Source: Paguma larvata
Taxonomy: Eukaryota; Chordata; Mammalia; Carnivora; Viverridae
Assembly (NCBI GenBank): GCA_030068075.1
Contig: CM057829.1
Span: forward strand, 85,551,132 to 85,615,131
Direction of reading: 5' to 3'
Length of the DNA stretch: 64,000 bases
The stretch's first letter is position 1. Each line of letters starts with the position of its first letter. Shown piece by piece: positions 31,131 to 43,714 of this stretch. The position numbers and the translations under genes were made by a program. The notes beneath the pieces were generated by a model. The model searched no databases. It was not told where the DNA came from and saw only the letters and a list, made by a program, of their open reading frames with translations.

Positions 31131-33390
31131 AAATAACCAGTGGATTCTGTGTGCTGTGAAAGAAAACTTAGGACTCTCAAAGAGAAGAAAACAGAAAAAA
31201 CATAATTTATCATTTACATGCATCCATAGGTTCTTGCCATAGTCTCTAAATCTCATGCTCTCTAATAGTATGCTATTATCCACAAAGATGAACCCAAAAG
31301 TATTAGGCTAAAGACCAGTATTCTTTGGTTTTAAAGTTACAGTTTATGTTGTATTCTGTTTTACTTTTGGTGGGTAAGAGATGGGATAAAATAGGTCATA
31401 GACAGTAAGAAATAAAATAAAATAAAGACTAAAAGTGGGAATCTTTCATTGCAAAAATAAAAATTTATGAAATGTACATGATCCTGAAAAAAGCTTTCTA
31501 AAACCAAATTTTTGACACATAATTTTAAATTCATGAAAATGGTTCCCGAAACCTCACCAAGGGAAGGATTCCACTAAATGCTACCCTAAAGCAGAATGCA
31601 TGCATATAAATAATTATCTCCTCTAACCCAACCTTATTTCCATTTCTGTTATTTCTAAATTTAAATTTTCAATCAGGTTTGCTGTACTTCCAACAATGGG
31701 GAAGGATCACTCTAAGTAAAAAGTGTTCCACATTGTCATTCTAAATTCGAAGTACTGCATATCACCTCCCAACCCCACCCTGCTCTCCCCTCCTACACCA
31801 GAAATCATACCTCAGCAAACAAATCTTTTAAAGAAAATCTGTAATACTCATTTTGAACCTTTAGAAATTAAAAAAAAAAAAACAACCAAAAATCAAGGTG
31901 ATAAAATGGTTGCATTATAAACACCAAAGAACAATTCCTCATCATGCACCACAAAATCACAGGGAGAAAGGATCTGGGTTGAGGTTGTGGTATTTGTTCG
32001 TTAGTGGGTTACCCACTGATAGTGCACCAGTGGTGCTGCTGGTCCTCTAGAACTCTGCTCAAAGGTCAAAGCATCAGTAAAGGCCTTGCAAGTTCACAAA
32101 GTGCTGATGCAACTGACATACGGCTGGTAAGACCAAGTGCCCATAGGGACTTTGCTAGCCCAATGTGAACTGCACACACAATAGTCAAAATTGCAATTCC
32201 TGGATTGCCTCTTACACAAAAAAAAGGGAGGAAGAAGAGCACTAAATGTTGCTGTACAAACATCACTGCTTATACTGATGTGGGGTTTTCCCAATTGTAT
32301 TATCCTTTATTCATGTCCACTTCTCATGTGATTTCCCCTGTAGCAGATACAGCTCCATGAAGGAGTGATGCCAGAAAGTGGTGTGTCTGTATGCGCCCAG
32401 GTGTGTGTGTTGTATATTCAAAAATGACAAGAACCATTGTACCAAAATGGACCAAATGTAGTGTTCACCTAATGATAGATGAAACAAATGTGAAAATTCT
32501 TATATGCAGAATACTTATTATGCTGGAATTGAGTAAAATATGCAGAATTTAACATAGATTCTAGAAGGGACAGCATTCAGTGAAATGATCAATCCAAGTC
32601 TCAAGTTTATATTAGATAAATAGAAAATTCCCCTTCTACAGGGCCACACACTAAATGGATGCTTTATGTAATGTGGCTTTTCACAGGAATGCTCTGTTTA
32701 TTCATTAAAAAAAATTACCAGAAAGGTCTTTTCCTGGAACTTTATTACAATTTAGCATCTAGATATGAACAAAGACCTTACCAGAATAAGATTCTAATAG
32801 TCAAGCTTCAGAAATCATTTTGATACTGGTGCCTTGCTATGCAAGATGAGGAAAATTAATAGAACAAAAAAATGGACTTTAAAACTCAGAATGCGAAATT
32901 ATTTCACAAAAAGAGTAGAGAAAATAGTAAAAGCTAAGTTTACAACACAGATAATTAGCACCTGATGAATGGAATAATTATCCAAAAGTAATCAAGTGAA
33001 TTACATTGGCCTTAATTTTTTTTTGCTTCATTTTATCACTATATCTAAGTTTTTATAGCTAATCCACAGTAACTGAGCACGCAGAGATAAAAGCTGACGC
33101 TCTCAAACTCCTTCTACTTTAACTGCTCATCACAACCAAGGCCCTACCCACGCATCCAACCTACGCAGGGTTAAAGGGAAAAAAATGAATATGTTATAAT
33201 AACAAAACAAAAAACTATATGCTTCTTAAAACATTTACCAAGATATAACCATTCGAAATAAGCATACAATAATTACTCCTTTTCAGAAGTGAGCGCCCCA
33301 GAAGAACCCTGCCGCCTGCCATCTTTCACTTGCTGCTTTTGAGAGTATAAGGGCAAAGCAGACCATGGGTGGCTTTCCCTACTACCATTT
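31131..33390. other. Unassigned AT-rich sequence
   Basis: About 2.2 kb without a recognised repeat or gene. There is a pyrimidine-rich stretch at 31,766-31,800. 32.06-32.30 kb is more balanced in base composition but has only short antisense frames. Confidence 0.4.
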
Positions 33391-33781
33391 TATTTATTTT
33401 TTATAATAGTTTATTTTCAAATTGGTTTACATATAACACCCAGTGTTCATCCCAACATGTGCCCTCTTTAATGCCCGTCACCCCCTCTCCCCCATCCCTC
33501 ACCCTCCTCATCCTCAGTTTGTTCTTAGTCTTTGAGAGTCTCTTATGTTTTATCTCCCTCCCTTTCTGTGTCTTTTTTTCCTTTCCCCTCTTCCCCTCCC
33601 CCTGGTTTTTGCTTAGTCTTACAAAGTCCACCTATGCGTGGAAACATATGGTATCTGTCTTTTTCTGACTGACTTATTTCACTTAACACAATACCCTCCA
33701 GTTCCATCTATGTTGCTACACATGGCCAGATTTCATTTTTTCTCATTGCCACGTAGTAGCCCATTGTATATATGTACCACT
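33391..33781 (-). mobile_element. 5'-truncated L1 3' end, antisense
   Basis: TTTTCAAATTGGTTTACATA, pyrimidine-rich tract, CTTAGTCTTTGAGAGTCTCTTATG, ACATATGGTATCTGTCTTT, CTCCAGTTCCATCTATGTTG and CCCATTGTATATATGTACCAC are the antisense of the L1 3' end. The TSD CCTACTACCATTT is at about 33,378-33,390 and 33,782-33,794. The insertion is about 390 bp. Confidence 0.92.
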
Positions 33782-34782
33782 CCTACTACCATTTAAAAGC
33801 AGAAATCTGAAGCAACGGAAAACTAAACGCGATTGCCAGTGTTCAAGTTCAAAGATATAACCAGGTGTAGCCAAATAATTGAAAAAATAAGATGCCTGTA
33901 CTAACTCCCTAAAGAAAAAATACAGAACTAAATACTACGGGAAGGTAAACGAGATGAAGTTTAGGGCTTAGAAAGAGAAAGTGCTAACACCAATATTTCA
34001 AATTTATCAGCAGAGGAAAATAAATTATAAAATTGTAGTTCAAAGGGGAAAAAATAAGAAGGCAGTGATCATATCTTGACAGGTTAGTGGCTGCTTTTTC
34101 TTATCAAAAGCAAACACCCTATAGTTACTAGCTAAGTTTTGCATATTAATCTCAAAAACAAAGAGATAATATTCCGGAAATGTGCAAAAACAAAATCAAC
34201 AAGGTGAAATATTAGACATAGCTGAAATGAATTAGTGAACTACAAGTAGAAATATAAGTTTTCCCAAACGTAATCAAGACATTAAGGGGTACGAAACAAG
34301 GAAGATAATACAGAAGGTCTAACAGCATGCAGCCAGAGTTCCAAAAGGAGATCTTTAAATCAATAGAGAGGAAATATTCAAAAGATGGTAAGTAGAAGTT
34401 TTCAGAATTCCTAAAAGACGCTAATTCCCAAAAGTAGTCTCTCTAATGCCAAGCAGATTTTTAATTCATACCCAGAAATATCAGACTGAAAATTCAGAAA
34501 CAAGAGAGACGAAGTAGGAGAATATCTTTAAGAAGAGAGAGTATTTGAGTTTCTTTAAAAGATCTTAGAAGGAACCAGAGGGGGGAGACAGATTTCCTTA
34601 CAAAGGAAAAATAATTCACTTGACTGTTTAATTCTCAATGGCAACAGTACAATCCAGAAGACAACGATGTATCTCCTGATGCACACAAAGAAAATAACTG
34701 CCAACATAGAATTCAATACCAAGGAGTCTTTCCAGAACCAAGGTGCAACAAAAGGATTATCACACACAAAAATCTGTCTCTT

Positions 34783-34804
34783 TATCTCTCTCTCTCTCTC
34801 TCTC

Positions 34805-34851
<47 letters not shown>
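34783..34851. repeat. Compound (TC)n(AC)n microsatellite
   Basis: A pure TC run followed, after TTTC, by about 21 AC units. It sits within the old L1. Confidence 0.97.
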
Positions 34852-34853
<2 letters not shown>

Positions 34854-35127
34854 TACCCTCAATAAAGGAAAAGTAAAGCATATACGTCATGCAGAAAAAA
34901 ACGATCCCACCTAGAAGGTCTGACATCCAGGAAGGAATGGTAAGGACAGATACAAAGACATGGTTAAACATCTTTATGTTAACAACAATAAATGTTAACA
35001 TTCAACTTAAAAGAGAAAAAAAATAAGCTAGAAGTAAAATACTCAATAGCAAAAACACTTAACTTGGAAATGAGTATCATAAGAGTTAAAAAATTCTGAG
35101 GAATTTGCATGTTTTTAAAAGAAGAAT

Positions 35128-35378
35128 GGGGGCACCTGGGTGGCTCAGTCAGTTAAGTGTCCAACTCTTGATCTTGGCTCAGGTCATGATCTCACGTTCA
35201 TGAGTTCGAGGCCCACACTGGGCTCTGCACTATCAATGTGGAGCCTGCTTGGGATTCTCTCTCTCGCTCTCACTCTCCCTCTCCCTCTCTCTCTGCCCCT
35301 CCTCTGTTCACATTCTCACCCCTGCTCTCTCTCTCTTTCTCTCTCTCAAAATAAATAATAAACTTTAAAAGAAAAGAA
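35128..35378 (+). mobile_element. SINEC inserted in L1
   Basis: Head GGGGCACCTGGGTGGCTCAG, an extended CT-rich stretch, and a tail with AAAAGAAAAG units. TSD AAAAGAAGAATG on both sides. Confidence 0.95.
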
Positions 35379-35403
35379 AAGAAAAGAAGAATGTATCAGT
35401 GAA

Positions 35404-35795
35404 TGTATTAGTCTGCAAGTGCTAATGTAAAAAACCAGACTGGTGGTTTAAACAATAGAAATTTACTTTCAAAAGTTCTAGAACCTAGAAGTCCAAGATC
35501 AAGGTGATGTCAGGGTTGGTTTCTGGTGAGAGCTCTCATCCTGGCTTACAGACAACCACCTTCTCACTCTGTCCTCACATGACCCTTCCAACTGTGCATG
35601 TGCAGAGGGAGAGAAAGATGTCTGGTGTCTCTTCCTCTTTTTATATGAAACACCAATTATTAGATTAGGGCCACACCTTATGTCCTCGTTCAACCTTAAC
35701 TGTCTCCTTATAGGCCCCGTTTCCAAATAAAATCACAGTGGGGGTTGGAGCTTTAACATATGAATTCTGGTGGGACACAATTCAGTCCACAACAG
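35404..35795 (-). mobile_element. MaLR (MLT1-like) LTR, antisense
   Basis: TGTATTAGTCTGCAAGTGCTA, GTGGTTTAAACAATAGAAATTT, TAGAAGTCCAAGATCAAGGTG, ATTAGGGCCACACCTTATG, CATATGAATTCTGGTGGGACA and CAATTCAGTCCACAACA are hallmark reversed MLT1 sequence over nearly the full LTR length. Confidence 0.88.
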
Positions 35796-36194
35796 AAAGA
35801 TATTAACTTTAGACAAGATTAATATGAGTATGCACAGTAGAACGGTCTGGTTATCTTCTAAAAAAGTAGATACTGAGTATATAGAAATCGCCTAACCCTC
35901 AAGATAAAAATAGTAAAAAAAAAAGTGGAAAATCAATCTATCTAAAAGAAAGCAACAAAAGAGTTGAAAAACACAGAAAAAGTAGAAAAATGCATTATAA
36001 TATGAAATAAATGAATCCGAATATACCAGTCTTTATTCTAAATATAAAAAGACTAAACCCTAAAGATCCAGCTATATGCTATTTACAAGAGACACATCTA
36101 AAAACATTAGCTATGTCAAGTTGACCATAGAGAACCCTGTATCATTTTATTAATATCGAAGAAAAAATACTAAGTCAAATAGAACTATTAGAGA

Positions 36195-36406
36195 TTTTTT
36201 TTAATGTTTATTTTTTTGGAAAGAGAGAGAGAGAGAAAGTGAGTTGGGGAGGGGCAGAGAGAGAGAAGAAGAAAAAGAATCCCAAGCAGGCTCCACACTG
36301 TCAGTGCAAGAGCCCGATGCAGGTCCAAACTCACAAACCATAAGATCACGACCTGAGCTAAAATCTTGAGTTGTAGGCTGAATTGACTGAGCCGCCCAGG
36401 CACCCT
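36195..36406 (-). mobile_element. SINEC, antisense, inserted in L1
   Basis: T-rich start, GA-rich stretch, head end TGACTGAGCCGCCCAGGCACC. The TSD ACTATTAGAGA at 36,184-36,194 and 36,410-36,420 brackets it. Confidence 0.95.
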
Positions 36407-36930
36407 AGCACTATTAGAGACTTAGAAGGTCATTACATATAATAAAAAGCTTAATTTACATGACAATATTTTAAAATCTGATCTTAAAAGCATCTAATAT
36501 CAAACCTCAAAATATGTAAAGCAAAAGTAAATTATCACGATGAAATTGACAAATCCATTATTATAATTTCTCAGTAAGTAAATGATCAAGGAGACAAAAC
36601 TATCAATAAGGATAAAGTGTATTTAAACAACACAGTTAAAACTTTCATCTTATGGATACACATGGACCCACATGCAGCAATGCACCCAAAACCGGAGAAT
36701 ACACATTTTCAAGTTACACGTGGAACATTTATTTAAAAAAAGAACATCTGTGCCAGCCCATAGCTTACATTAAAAATCATCAAAGAACCAGTATGATAGA
36801 GACACATGCTCTGACCACATCACAAGTAGGTCAGAAATCAGCAGCAACAACAAAGTATGTTTAGAAGCTAGAAAACACCATTCTCAAGAAGTCACAGCAA
36901 ATGGCACCATATGATAACAAAAATACTACA

Positions 36931-37144
36931 ATTTTTTTTTAATTTTTTTAATGTTTGTTTATTTTTGAGAGAGACAGAGGGTGTGTGGGGAGGGGTAGAT
37001 AGAGAGGGAGACACAGAATCCAAAGCAGGCTCCAGGCTCCAGCCATCAGCACAGAGCCCCACGCAGGGCTCAAACTCACCAGCCATGAGATCATGACCTG
37101 AGCCAAACTGGACGCCTAACCGACTGAGCCACACAGGCACCCCC
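36931..37144 (-). mobile_element. SINEC, antisense
   Basis: T-rich start, ATGTTTGTTTATTTTTGAGAG, body CAGGCTCCAGCCATCAGCACAG, head end CCGACTGAGCCACACAGGCACC. TSD not resolved. Confidence 0.93.
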
Positions 37145-37916
37145 AGAATAATTTCTGATAAGCAGCTAATGTAGTGATTCAAGGGAAATTAACTATCCTC
37201 TAATAAGGCAAGATTCAAGTTAAAGAGCTAAGTACCTAACCTAAGAAATTAGAATAATAGCAGAATAAACCTGAAAACACAGAAGAAGGAAAATAAAAAA
37301 GCAAAAATGAAAGAGAAAACAGCACATGTTAGAGATGACCACCAATGCCAAAAGTTGGTTCTCTGAACAGATTAAGAGAAATTATATACCTCAGGACTGA
37401 AGGAGACCAAAAGAGAAATTAGCAAATCAGCAGTTTTTTTTAAAAATGGGACATATCACAGATGCAGCAATAATTGAACAGATAAAAGAATATCTTGGAA
37501 AACCTTATGCTAATACTTTATGCTTCTGAAAATGTAATAACAATGACAAATGTCATTGTAGAACGGATAAATTGCAGAATTCATACAACAAAACACTAAA
37601 CAAAAATGTAAACAAATGATACCTATGAACATTGATAAACCTCCAAAACCTAACAGTGAACAAATAAGCATGCATAAAAGTACACATAATTAATATAATT
37701 CCTTCTACATAAAGCCCAAAAATAACGAATAGTAAAGAATATGCTGCTTCAGAGATAAAGCAAGCCTTGCCTTTAGGTGGAGAAATGAGGCAACAGAGGG
37801 ATTCTAGGTATATCATACTTTTTAATTCTGGTAGTAGGTCTACAGGTGTTCAATCTCTTTAATTTATAAATATCCTTTATGCATTTTTATATGTACCATG
37901 TACTTCATAATAAATG

Positions 37917-38128
37917 TTTTTTTAATTTTTTAACGTTTATTTTTGAGAGAGAGAGACAGAATGCGAGTGGGGGAAGGGCAGAGAGAGAGGGAGATACAGA
38001 ATCTGAAGCAGGCTCCAGGCTCTGGGGTGTCAGCACAGAGCCCCATGTGGGGTTCAAACCCACCAACTGCGAGATCATGACCTGAGCCAAAGTTGGATGC
38101 CCAACTGAATGGGCCACCCAGGCACCCC
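37917..38128 (-). mobile_element. SINEC, antisense, at L1 3' end
   Basis: TTTAACGTTTATTTTTGAGAG, GA-rich stretch, body CTCTGGGGTGTCAGCACAGAG, head end ATGGGCCACCCAGGCACCCC. It begins directly at the 3' end of the old L1. Confidence 0.94.
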
Positions 38129-38620
38129 AAAAACAGAATATTTTTAAATCTTAGAGATGACTACACAGGAAATAGTATCTACTTGTTCTACCATACAGCA
38201 ATTACATATGCATTAGTATTTGTGGGCAGGAGGTCGGATGGTAATACAGTAAGGAGGCTGAAAATGAAAATGGAGAACATTCTCAGGGCACACTGAAAGT
38301 GCTGTACCTGTTCAGGTAGAAACGGCGTTGACAGCTATGACTGAGCACTAGTAGATGGTTTGGTGTGGAGGCTGGACCTTATGGTTGAGTCCTCGGAAAT
38401 GTCTAGGGTTATTTCATTTGGATAAAGCCCTCGTCAGTCAGGTCTGGGTTCCAACCCTATCTGACTTGAGACTTTCATATTACACTGACCAAAAAAACTG
38501 CAGAAGGTAATGAAAGAAAACTATGAATAAGTCTACACATTTTAGACCATGAATAATAAAGTGCCTTAAGGTCAACAAAAAACATCAATGCCCTTTGTCC
38601 CTACCAAAACATGCTACCTC
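38129..38620. other. Unassigned sequence
   Basis: No recognisable gene or repeat. 38,300-38,480 is more balanced in composition. Confidence 0.4.
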
Positions 38621-39240
38621 TAGGGCTTTGCTCCAGCAGATAATCACAGATGTGTACAAAAACTGAGCTACACGATATTTACCGCTGTATAGTAGAAAAA
38701 CAAAAGAAAGAAGGAAAGAAAGAAAGAAAGACCTGTCTGAAAATTAAAAAGAAATGTATGGTACAATATTATTTTTAGAAACCGAAATATTATTTGTCTA
38801 TATTACATAAAAATATACACCAAAATGTTAAGAATTTACATTTAAGTTTTATTTATTTTGAGAGAGAGAGCAGCACACACATGAAAGAGAGAGAGAGAGA
38901 AAGAAAGAGGAGAGTGAGTGCAGGGGACGAGCAGAAGAGAGGGAAAGAGAATCCCAAGCCGGCTGCACACTGCCAGCGAGAGACCGATGTGGGGCTCGAA
39001 CTCACAGACTGAGATCATGACCCAAGCCGAAAACAAGAGCCAGACGTTTGACCAACTGTGCCACCCATGTGCCCCAAAATATTAACAATTGTTATCTGTG
39101 GGGGTAATTTTTTTTTGTTTTGTTTTGTTTTTTTTGTTTTAGGTTTCTTTGGTTTTTTGCTCGTCTGGATTTTCTAAATGTTCTATGATGAATATGTGTC
39201 ACTTTCATCATAAGGAAAAATATCTATTATAGCATAGGAA
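38621..39240 (+). mobile_element. Old L1 3'-UTR remnant split by SINEC
   Basis: GCTTTGCTCCAGCAGATAATC and ATTAAAAAGAAATGTATGGTA before the SINE, and TATTAACAATTGTTATCTGTGG and TGGATTTTCTAAATGTTCTATG after it, read as one sense L1M 3'-UTR. Confidence 0.55.
38837..39074 (-). mobile_element. SINEC, antisense, inserted in L1
   Basis: TTAAGTTTTATTTATTTTGAGAG, a long GA-rich stretch, head end ACCAACTGTGCCACCCATGTGCCCC. The TSD CAAAATGTTAAGAATT (38,821-38,836) pairs imperfectly with 39,075-39,090. Confidence 0.92.
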
Positions 39241-39259
39241 TAAAAACGAAAGATTTGAG

Positions 39260-39448
39260 AGGCCCCAGAGTGGCTCAGTCAGTTAAGCCTCTGGCTCTTG
39301 ATTTCAGCTCAGGTCATGACCTCTTTGTTCCTGAGTTCAAGCCCCTCAGTGTCGGTGCAGAGCCTGCTGAGGATTCTCTCTCCTTCCCTTTCTGCCCTTC
39401 CCCCGTTCTCACTCCGCTCTCTCAAAATAAATACACTTTTTTTTAAAA
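39260..39448 (+). mobile_element. SINEC, shortened
   Basis: Head GGCCCCAGAGTGGCTCAGTC, internal deletion in the body, tail CTCAAAATAAATACACTTTT. TSD AAAGATTTGA on both sides (about 39,249-39,258 and 39,456-39,465). Confidence 0.92.
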
Positions 39449-39465
39449 AAAAGAATAAAGATTTG

Positions 39466-42081
39466 AAACTTTACAATAGCAACTATTTACAAAATATGGA
39501 AACAAAAATGAGAAGTTCCCACCATCACTAAAACTCTCTGTAGGAACAAATTTACCCAAAGCTTATCGTGGAAAATGGGGGAAACTTTAAATCCAAAACT
39601 CCTTTCATTAAAGACCTCAGCCAATTCGAAAAAAGTAAAAATGTGTGAAGACATACTGGGTGGGAACTAGCTGAAAGAATTAAAGAACACACTTTCTGCT
39701 ACTGTTAGACAGTAAAACTTCAGAAGGTACCCCGGTCTGTGCGAACTTCATCGAAATGGAGCAGGGAGATGGCCTACTTCACACAGAGCCTAGAAGTAAT
39801 GGCAAAAATAAGCTAAAATGATGAAAAGAACAGATTTTAGTATAAGTACACACTTGTAGTTGTGTACAAAATGCAACATTTTTCCCTCTGGAAGACAAGG
39901 CATGCCCTGCCTGGAGTCGCCCCTCTCCACTCGCCCGCCCTGTGAACCTGTATCCGCCCAAGACCATCTTAGACCAAAAACCCTGCAGCCGACACCCTCA
40001 GCCAAATACCGTACTAAACACCTGATGTAAATGATAACTGATTCTTAAGTAACTTTCAGCTGAAACTCCTATTCTGACCCAAACTTCAAGCATCTTTAAA
40101 TGCCTGCACATGTTCTTTCTCTAAAATTTATTTTAAGAAAAACAGGAAGAGATGAAGGCATCTCCTTTTGAAAGGTAGCAGCTCGAATAAGGTATCATGT
40201 CCCTTTGGCACCGCGTCCCAGGGCAGAACATTAGAATTTCCACATAAAAATTTGGTGCCTAAAATATTTTTTCAGTGCTTTAATGATATAGACAGGACTT
40301 AGTCAATTGAGAGAAAAGCTTTGGTCAAAAGCCCCAAATGGCATGCAAGACTCATGGTTAAAATGACACATAAGGGTTTCAACTGAAAATTATCTAAGAA
40401 CTGATTAACATATATGTCAAGTGATTGGTTACTGGTACACTATCCAGCTGAGGATGTTTTTTAATCCAAATTGGGCCTGGGAGAATACAATTTCTTTAGA
40501 ATTATCAAAGGAAACACTGATAATAATAGTGTTATTATTAATTTCAACATAGGCTCACGAGATTACCCTCCTAACTGCAAGTATACACTCTTTTGCCTAA
40601 GACCTGAGAGCTATTTTAAAATCCAACCTTCCCAACTCTTCCTTACATTTTTAATAAACATGAATGAGCTTTCTAGTATATTAAGCCACAGTTTCATGCT
40701 TGAATTTCCTGAATCTTCTGTTATAGACACAGAAATGGGAACAAATTACTTCTACCAACTCTGTATGTGCCAGCATAGAGGCTAAAAGGCACTTTATGCT
40801 ATGTGTCAAAGTCAAAGACTGGAACAGCTCACTGTCAGCTTCAGAAACCATTTTTTACGAGCATGGCAAAGTGCCTCAAGCCAACTAAACACTAAAGCAT
40901 GTTGGGCTGCCTTAACTGCAAATTATTTGGAATGTTCTCCATGTTTTGTGGTTCTGAAAGTACCTATTTTGTGGATCATCCAGTTAAAATTAGGGTCACA
41001 TTTGACCTTAAACAAAAATTTCCCAGGAAACTGAAACTGTAATTGACAAGATCCTAACAGTTCTGAAAGACAGTGATCTCAGGCTCATAATCAAACATCT
41101 TAAATGTTATTTTTTAAAAGCCAAAGAGACACAACATAAACTCTGTGAAACACATTACCGTCTGTCTCAAGTAAACACTAAGAACTCACCCTAAAAATAC
41201 ACCTCATAGTTGCAAAAAGGAATAAAATTGCCCCCCGCAACAAAGGGCATGTGTAGCAAATACAAACACAAATATAAACACATATTTTTTTTTAAATGCC
41301 TAGCAAATAAAGCAAAAATCTGTCTAAAAGATTATTTCATGTCTAATTTTCATACACATATGCTGAAATAGAGCAGCTTCAGGTGTGGAATGTGATAATA
41401 CTCCAAAGCCTGTAGTGATTAGAGCACTGTATCATAGCTATTATTTTCCCAAGCATTAATGGGTAACTCTCTTAAATCCAGTACTTACTCAGGACACCAT
41501 TTCACAAGTTGGAGTGCCAAAAACTTCCCAAGCTTTGCCTCCCATGCCTTAGAGATCTACTCTCTAAGTCTTAGACCTATGGAGAATGCCCCGAAGATCA
41601 TTTTTGAAGTGTTAAAAAAGAAAACATCGTATTGACAAGCCAATTTTTTCCCAGAGACTCCTCCACTGAAGGTAAATTACTGAAGCGTAAGAAACGCCTG
41701 GTTCAATCATCCGCTGATGGGATAATTGAGTCCATGCTAACAAACATGTGGTTAAGATCACTGGCATATGGCTCCCTGGTCCAAGCCTTGTGCAAGAACA
41801 AGAACATGTGGGAACACAGTATTTTTTAACTTAACTGATAATGATGAAATTGATGAAAATGCTGAAGAGATGACAAGCCTTAACGGGAAGTATTTTTAGC
41901 TTCTGATCTTTTAGATCTGTGTTCCTGGTGCATGTGTATTATCAAGTACCTGAGTAATTTTCCCTGTTATAGATATACAGAGATGTAAATATGTAAGTAT
42001 AGATAGACATACACAGATAGATGTGGACTCTTAAATTCAATACATAAATCTGTGATATATATGGTTTCAAAAACAATCTTT
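39466..42081. other. SINE-free, largely unique stretch
   Basis: About 2.6 kb with no recognised repeat. 39.90-40.01 kb is locally GC-rich. Frames at 40,471-40,785 (104 codons) and 41,632-41,829 (65 codons) have no recognisable domain. Since it lies just left of the CpG island, it may be intronic sequence of the minus-strand gene proposed there. Confidence 0.35.
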
Positions 42082-42194
42082 CAGGGACACCTGGCTGGCT
42101 CAGTCAGTAAAGCATGCAACTCTTGATCTCAGGGTGGTGAGTTCAAGCCTCACATTGGGGACAGAGATTGCTTTAAAAAAAAAAAAAAAAAAAA
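42082..42194 (+). mobile_element. Short older Can-SINE
   Basis: GGGACACCTGGCTGGCTCAG, GTGGTGAGTTCAAGCCTCACA, GGGGACAGAGATTGC and an A-tail of about 20. A short older form like the one at 30,162-30,264. Confidence 0.92.
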
Positions 42195-43446
42195 GCATCA
42201 TTCATAAAACAATCATCTCCCATCAAATAAACCATACATAAAATCTCAAAATTTTTAAATTTCCTAGAAAATTGTATATTCTAGGAACTAAGTCCCATCC
42301 ACCTTGGAACCCCATATTCTTACTGAATGCGGTTCTCTCTCTTGTCTGGACTCAAGCAAACGTAAGGTAAAATGATAACTGCAGTTAGGATCTTAAGTAT
42401 GTGCCTTTTTCTAAGCAAATTTTTTCCTAAGAACATTCAGTTTGCTGTCAATTTTCAGAAAATGCTGGGATGGTGAGTTTGTTTTGTTTTGTTTTGTTTT
42501 AAGTTTCAGGTCTGGTATACTTGAGACCAATGTGACAAAATTTTGCTCAGAGATAAAAATTTATATCCCAAACAAGATGTTATAATATTAATGATTACCC
42601 TGTAATGATCTCCTTTCAAAACTTCCCCACTGCAAATGTTGCCTATAATACTCCCTCCCTATTTTGGTAGTATTTTTTCACAAAGAGATTACATGTTAAC
42701 ACATACATAACTGAAAATTTAAATACTTATGATATTCTTTTCTTTAAACAAGCTCCCACATTCTATTTTAATTGTTTAAAATAATCTGGATGATGCAATC
42801 AATTATGTCACTAAAACTTTGGCTCTGCAACACTTCACAAAACATAGGGACTTTTCATCAGCATCTTTGATTTGCAGCTTACATCAGATGTACACAGTGT
42901 GAGTGAAGAAGACAGAAACAGGACTAGACAGGTGTGGTAGAGATCTGGAGGTGTGAGAAAATGGGCTTCCTTCACCCACAGGACACATGAAAAAAGAAAA
43001 CTTACCCATTTGTGTAATAAATGTACTCATACGTTAGGTTCCATCAAATAATTACACAAATTACATACCTCATCCAAGGGAAAAATTATCTGAAGTAATG
43101 TTGGATTATGCAAGAACTATCAGAGGTTTTTTTTAATGATTCTTAGAAATACTACCCTTAAAATTAGTTGGAGCCTTTTAATCTAACATAATGAAAACTA
43201 TATTCACCAATAAACAAAGAGAAAATCCTATTTTTAAAAGGTACTGTTAAAACCTCACCGAAAAAACTGCATACCTACTACGGGCGATACCTGTATTCCG
43301 TAAGTGTCCAGACCAAGTCTAAATATCTAACCAGAGACTAAAGGATCACTTTGAAATTTGGGGTCGGCCCTAGGGGACATATCATAAAGATACATCGCTG
43401 GAGGTTTTGTTTGTGTGTGTATTTTTAGCACGTCAAGGATATTCAA
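42195..43446. other. Unassigned sequence left of the CpG island
   Basis: About 1.2 kb, AT-rich, with no recognised repeat or gene. It would be intronic if the minus-strand transcript proposed at 44.15-44.4 kb is real. Confidence 0.35.
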
Positions 43447-43526
43447 AAAAAGAAGAAGAAGAAGAAGAAGAAGAAGAAGAAGGAGAAGAAGGAGAAGAAG
43501 GAGAAGGAGAAGGAGAAGAAGAAGAC
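43447..43526. repeat. (GAA)n / purine-only tract
   Basis: About 80 bp made only of A and G on the plus strand: GAA units, then GGAGAA variants. Homopurine-homopyrimidine mirror repeats of this kind can form triplex DNA. The plus frame would read poly-Arg and the minus frame poly-Leu, neither of them a gene. Confidence 0.97.
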
Positions 43527-43632
43527 TAAGAAAAGAATGTTTCAAATGGGGAGAGGAAGGGAGGACTAAAATCAGAGCGACGCTGAAAACCGACCAGGGC
43601 TGAAAGACAGACACACAGCGCCGCAAGCTTAC

Positions 43633-43714
43633 CCACATGTAAGAGGCAAGCTCTCAGAACTGTTGGAGCTCCCGGGGAGCCTCCGGACTTGGGCAAACGA
43701 GGTCCATTTTACCC
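43633..43714 (-). other. Candidate small minus-strand exon
   Basis: An 82-nt segment is bounded on the minus strand by a good acceptor (CTCTCGTCCCTCTTTAG) and a good donor (GTGG|GTAAGC). All frames joined from the proposed exon at 44,151-44,405 meet a stop inside it, so it would be untranslated or an alternative exon. Splice signals alone are weak evidence. Confidence 0.18.

Larger units (their letters stand above)
33795..37916 (+). mobile_element. Long old L1 (L1M-type), sense, with insertions
   Basis: A decayed L1 read in order. The 34.3-35.0 kb part (AATAACTGCCAACATAGAATTC, GACATCCAGGAAGGAATGG) resembles the L1M inter-ORF/ORF1-side region. 36.0-36.1 kb (CCAGCTATATGCTATTTACAAG) and 36.65-36.9 kb (CGGAGAATACACATTTTC, CACGTGGAACATT, ATGCTCTGACCACA) belong to the ORF2 endonuclease region. 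37.3 kb (AAAAGTTGGTTCTCTGAACAG) is ORF2. 37.6-37.9 kb is the 3'-UTR, ending CATAATAAAT. There are many stops and a large internal deletion. A MaLR LTR and several SINEs are inserted. The left boundary is uncertain. Confidence 0.6.

Noticed and set aside
40471..40785. 104-codon plus frame as a gene
   Set aside because: AT-rich and without a domain, splice signals or promoter. It is within the expected length range for chance frames in 64 kb.
41632..41900. 65-codon frame followed by an acidic frame as a transposase or processed pseudogene
   Set aside because: It resembled neither closely enough. No poly-A, TSD or terminal repeat supports it.
43415..43603. Poly-arginine (plus) and poly-leucine (minus) frames
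   Set aside because: They are translations of the GAA/TTC microsatellite, not proteins.
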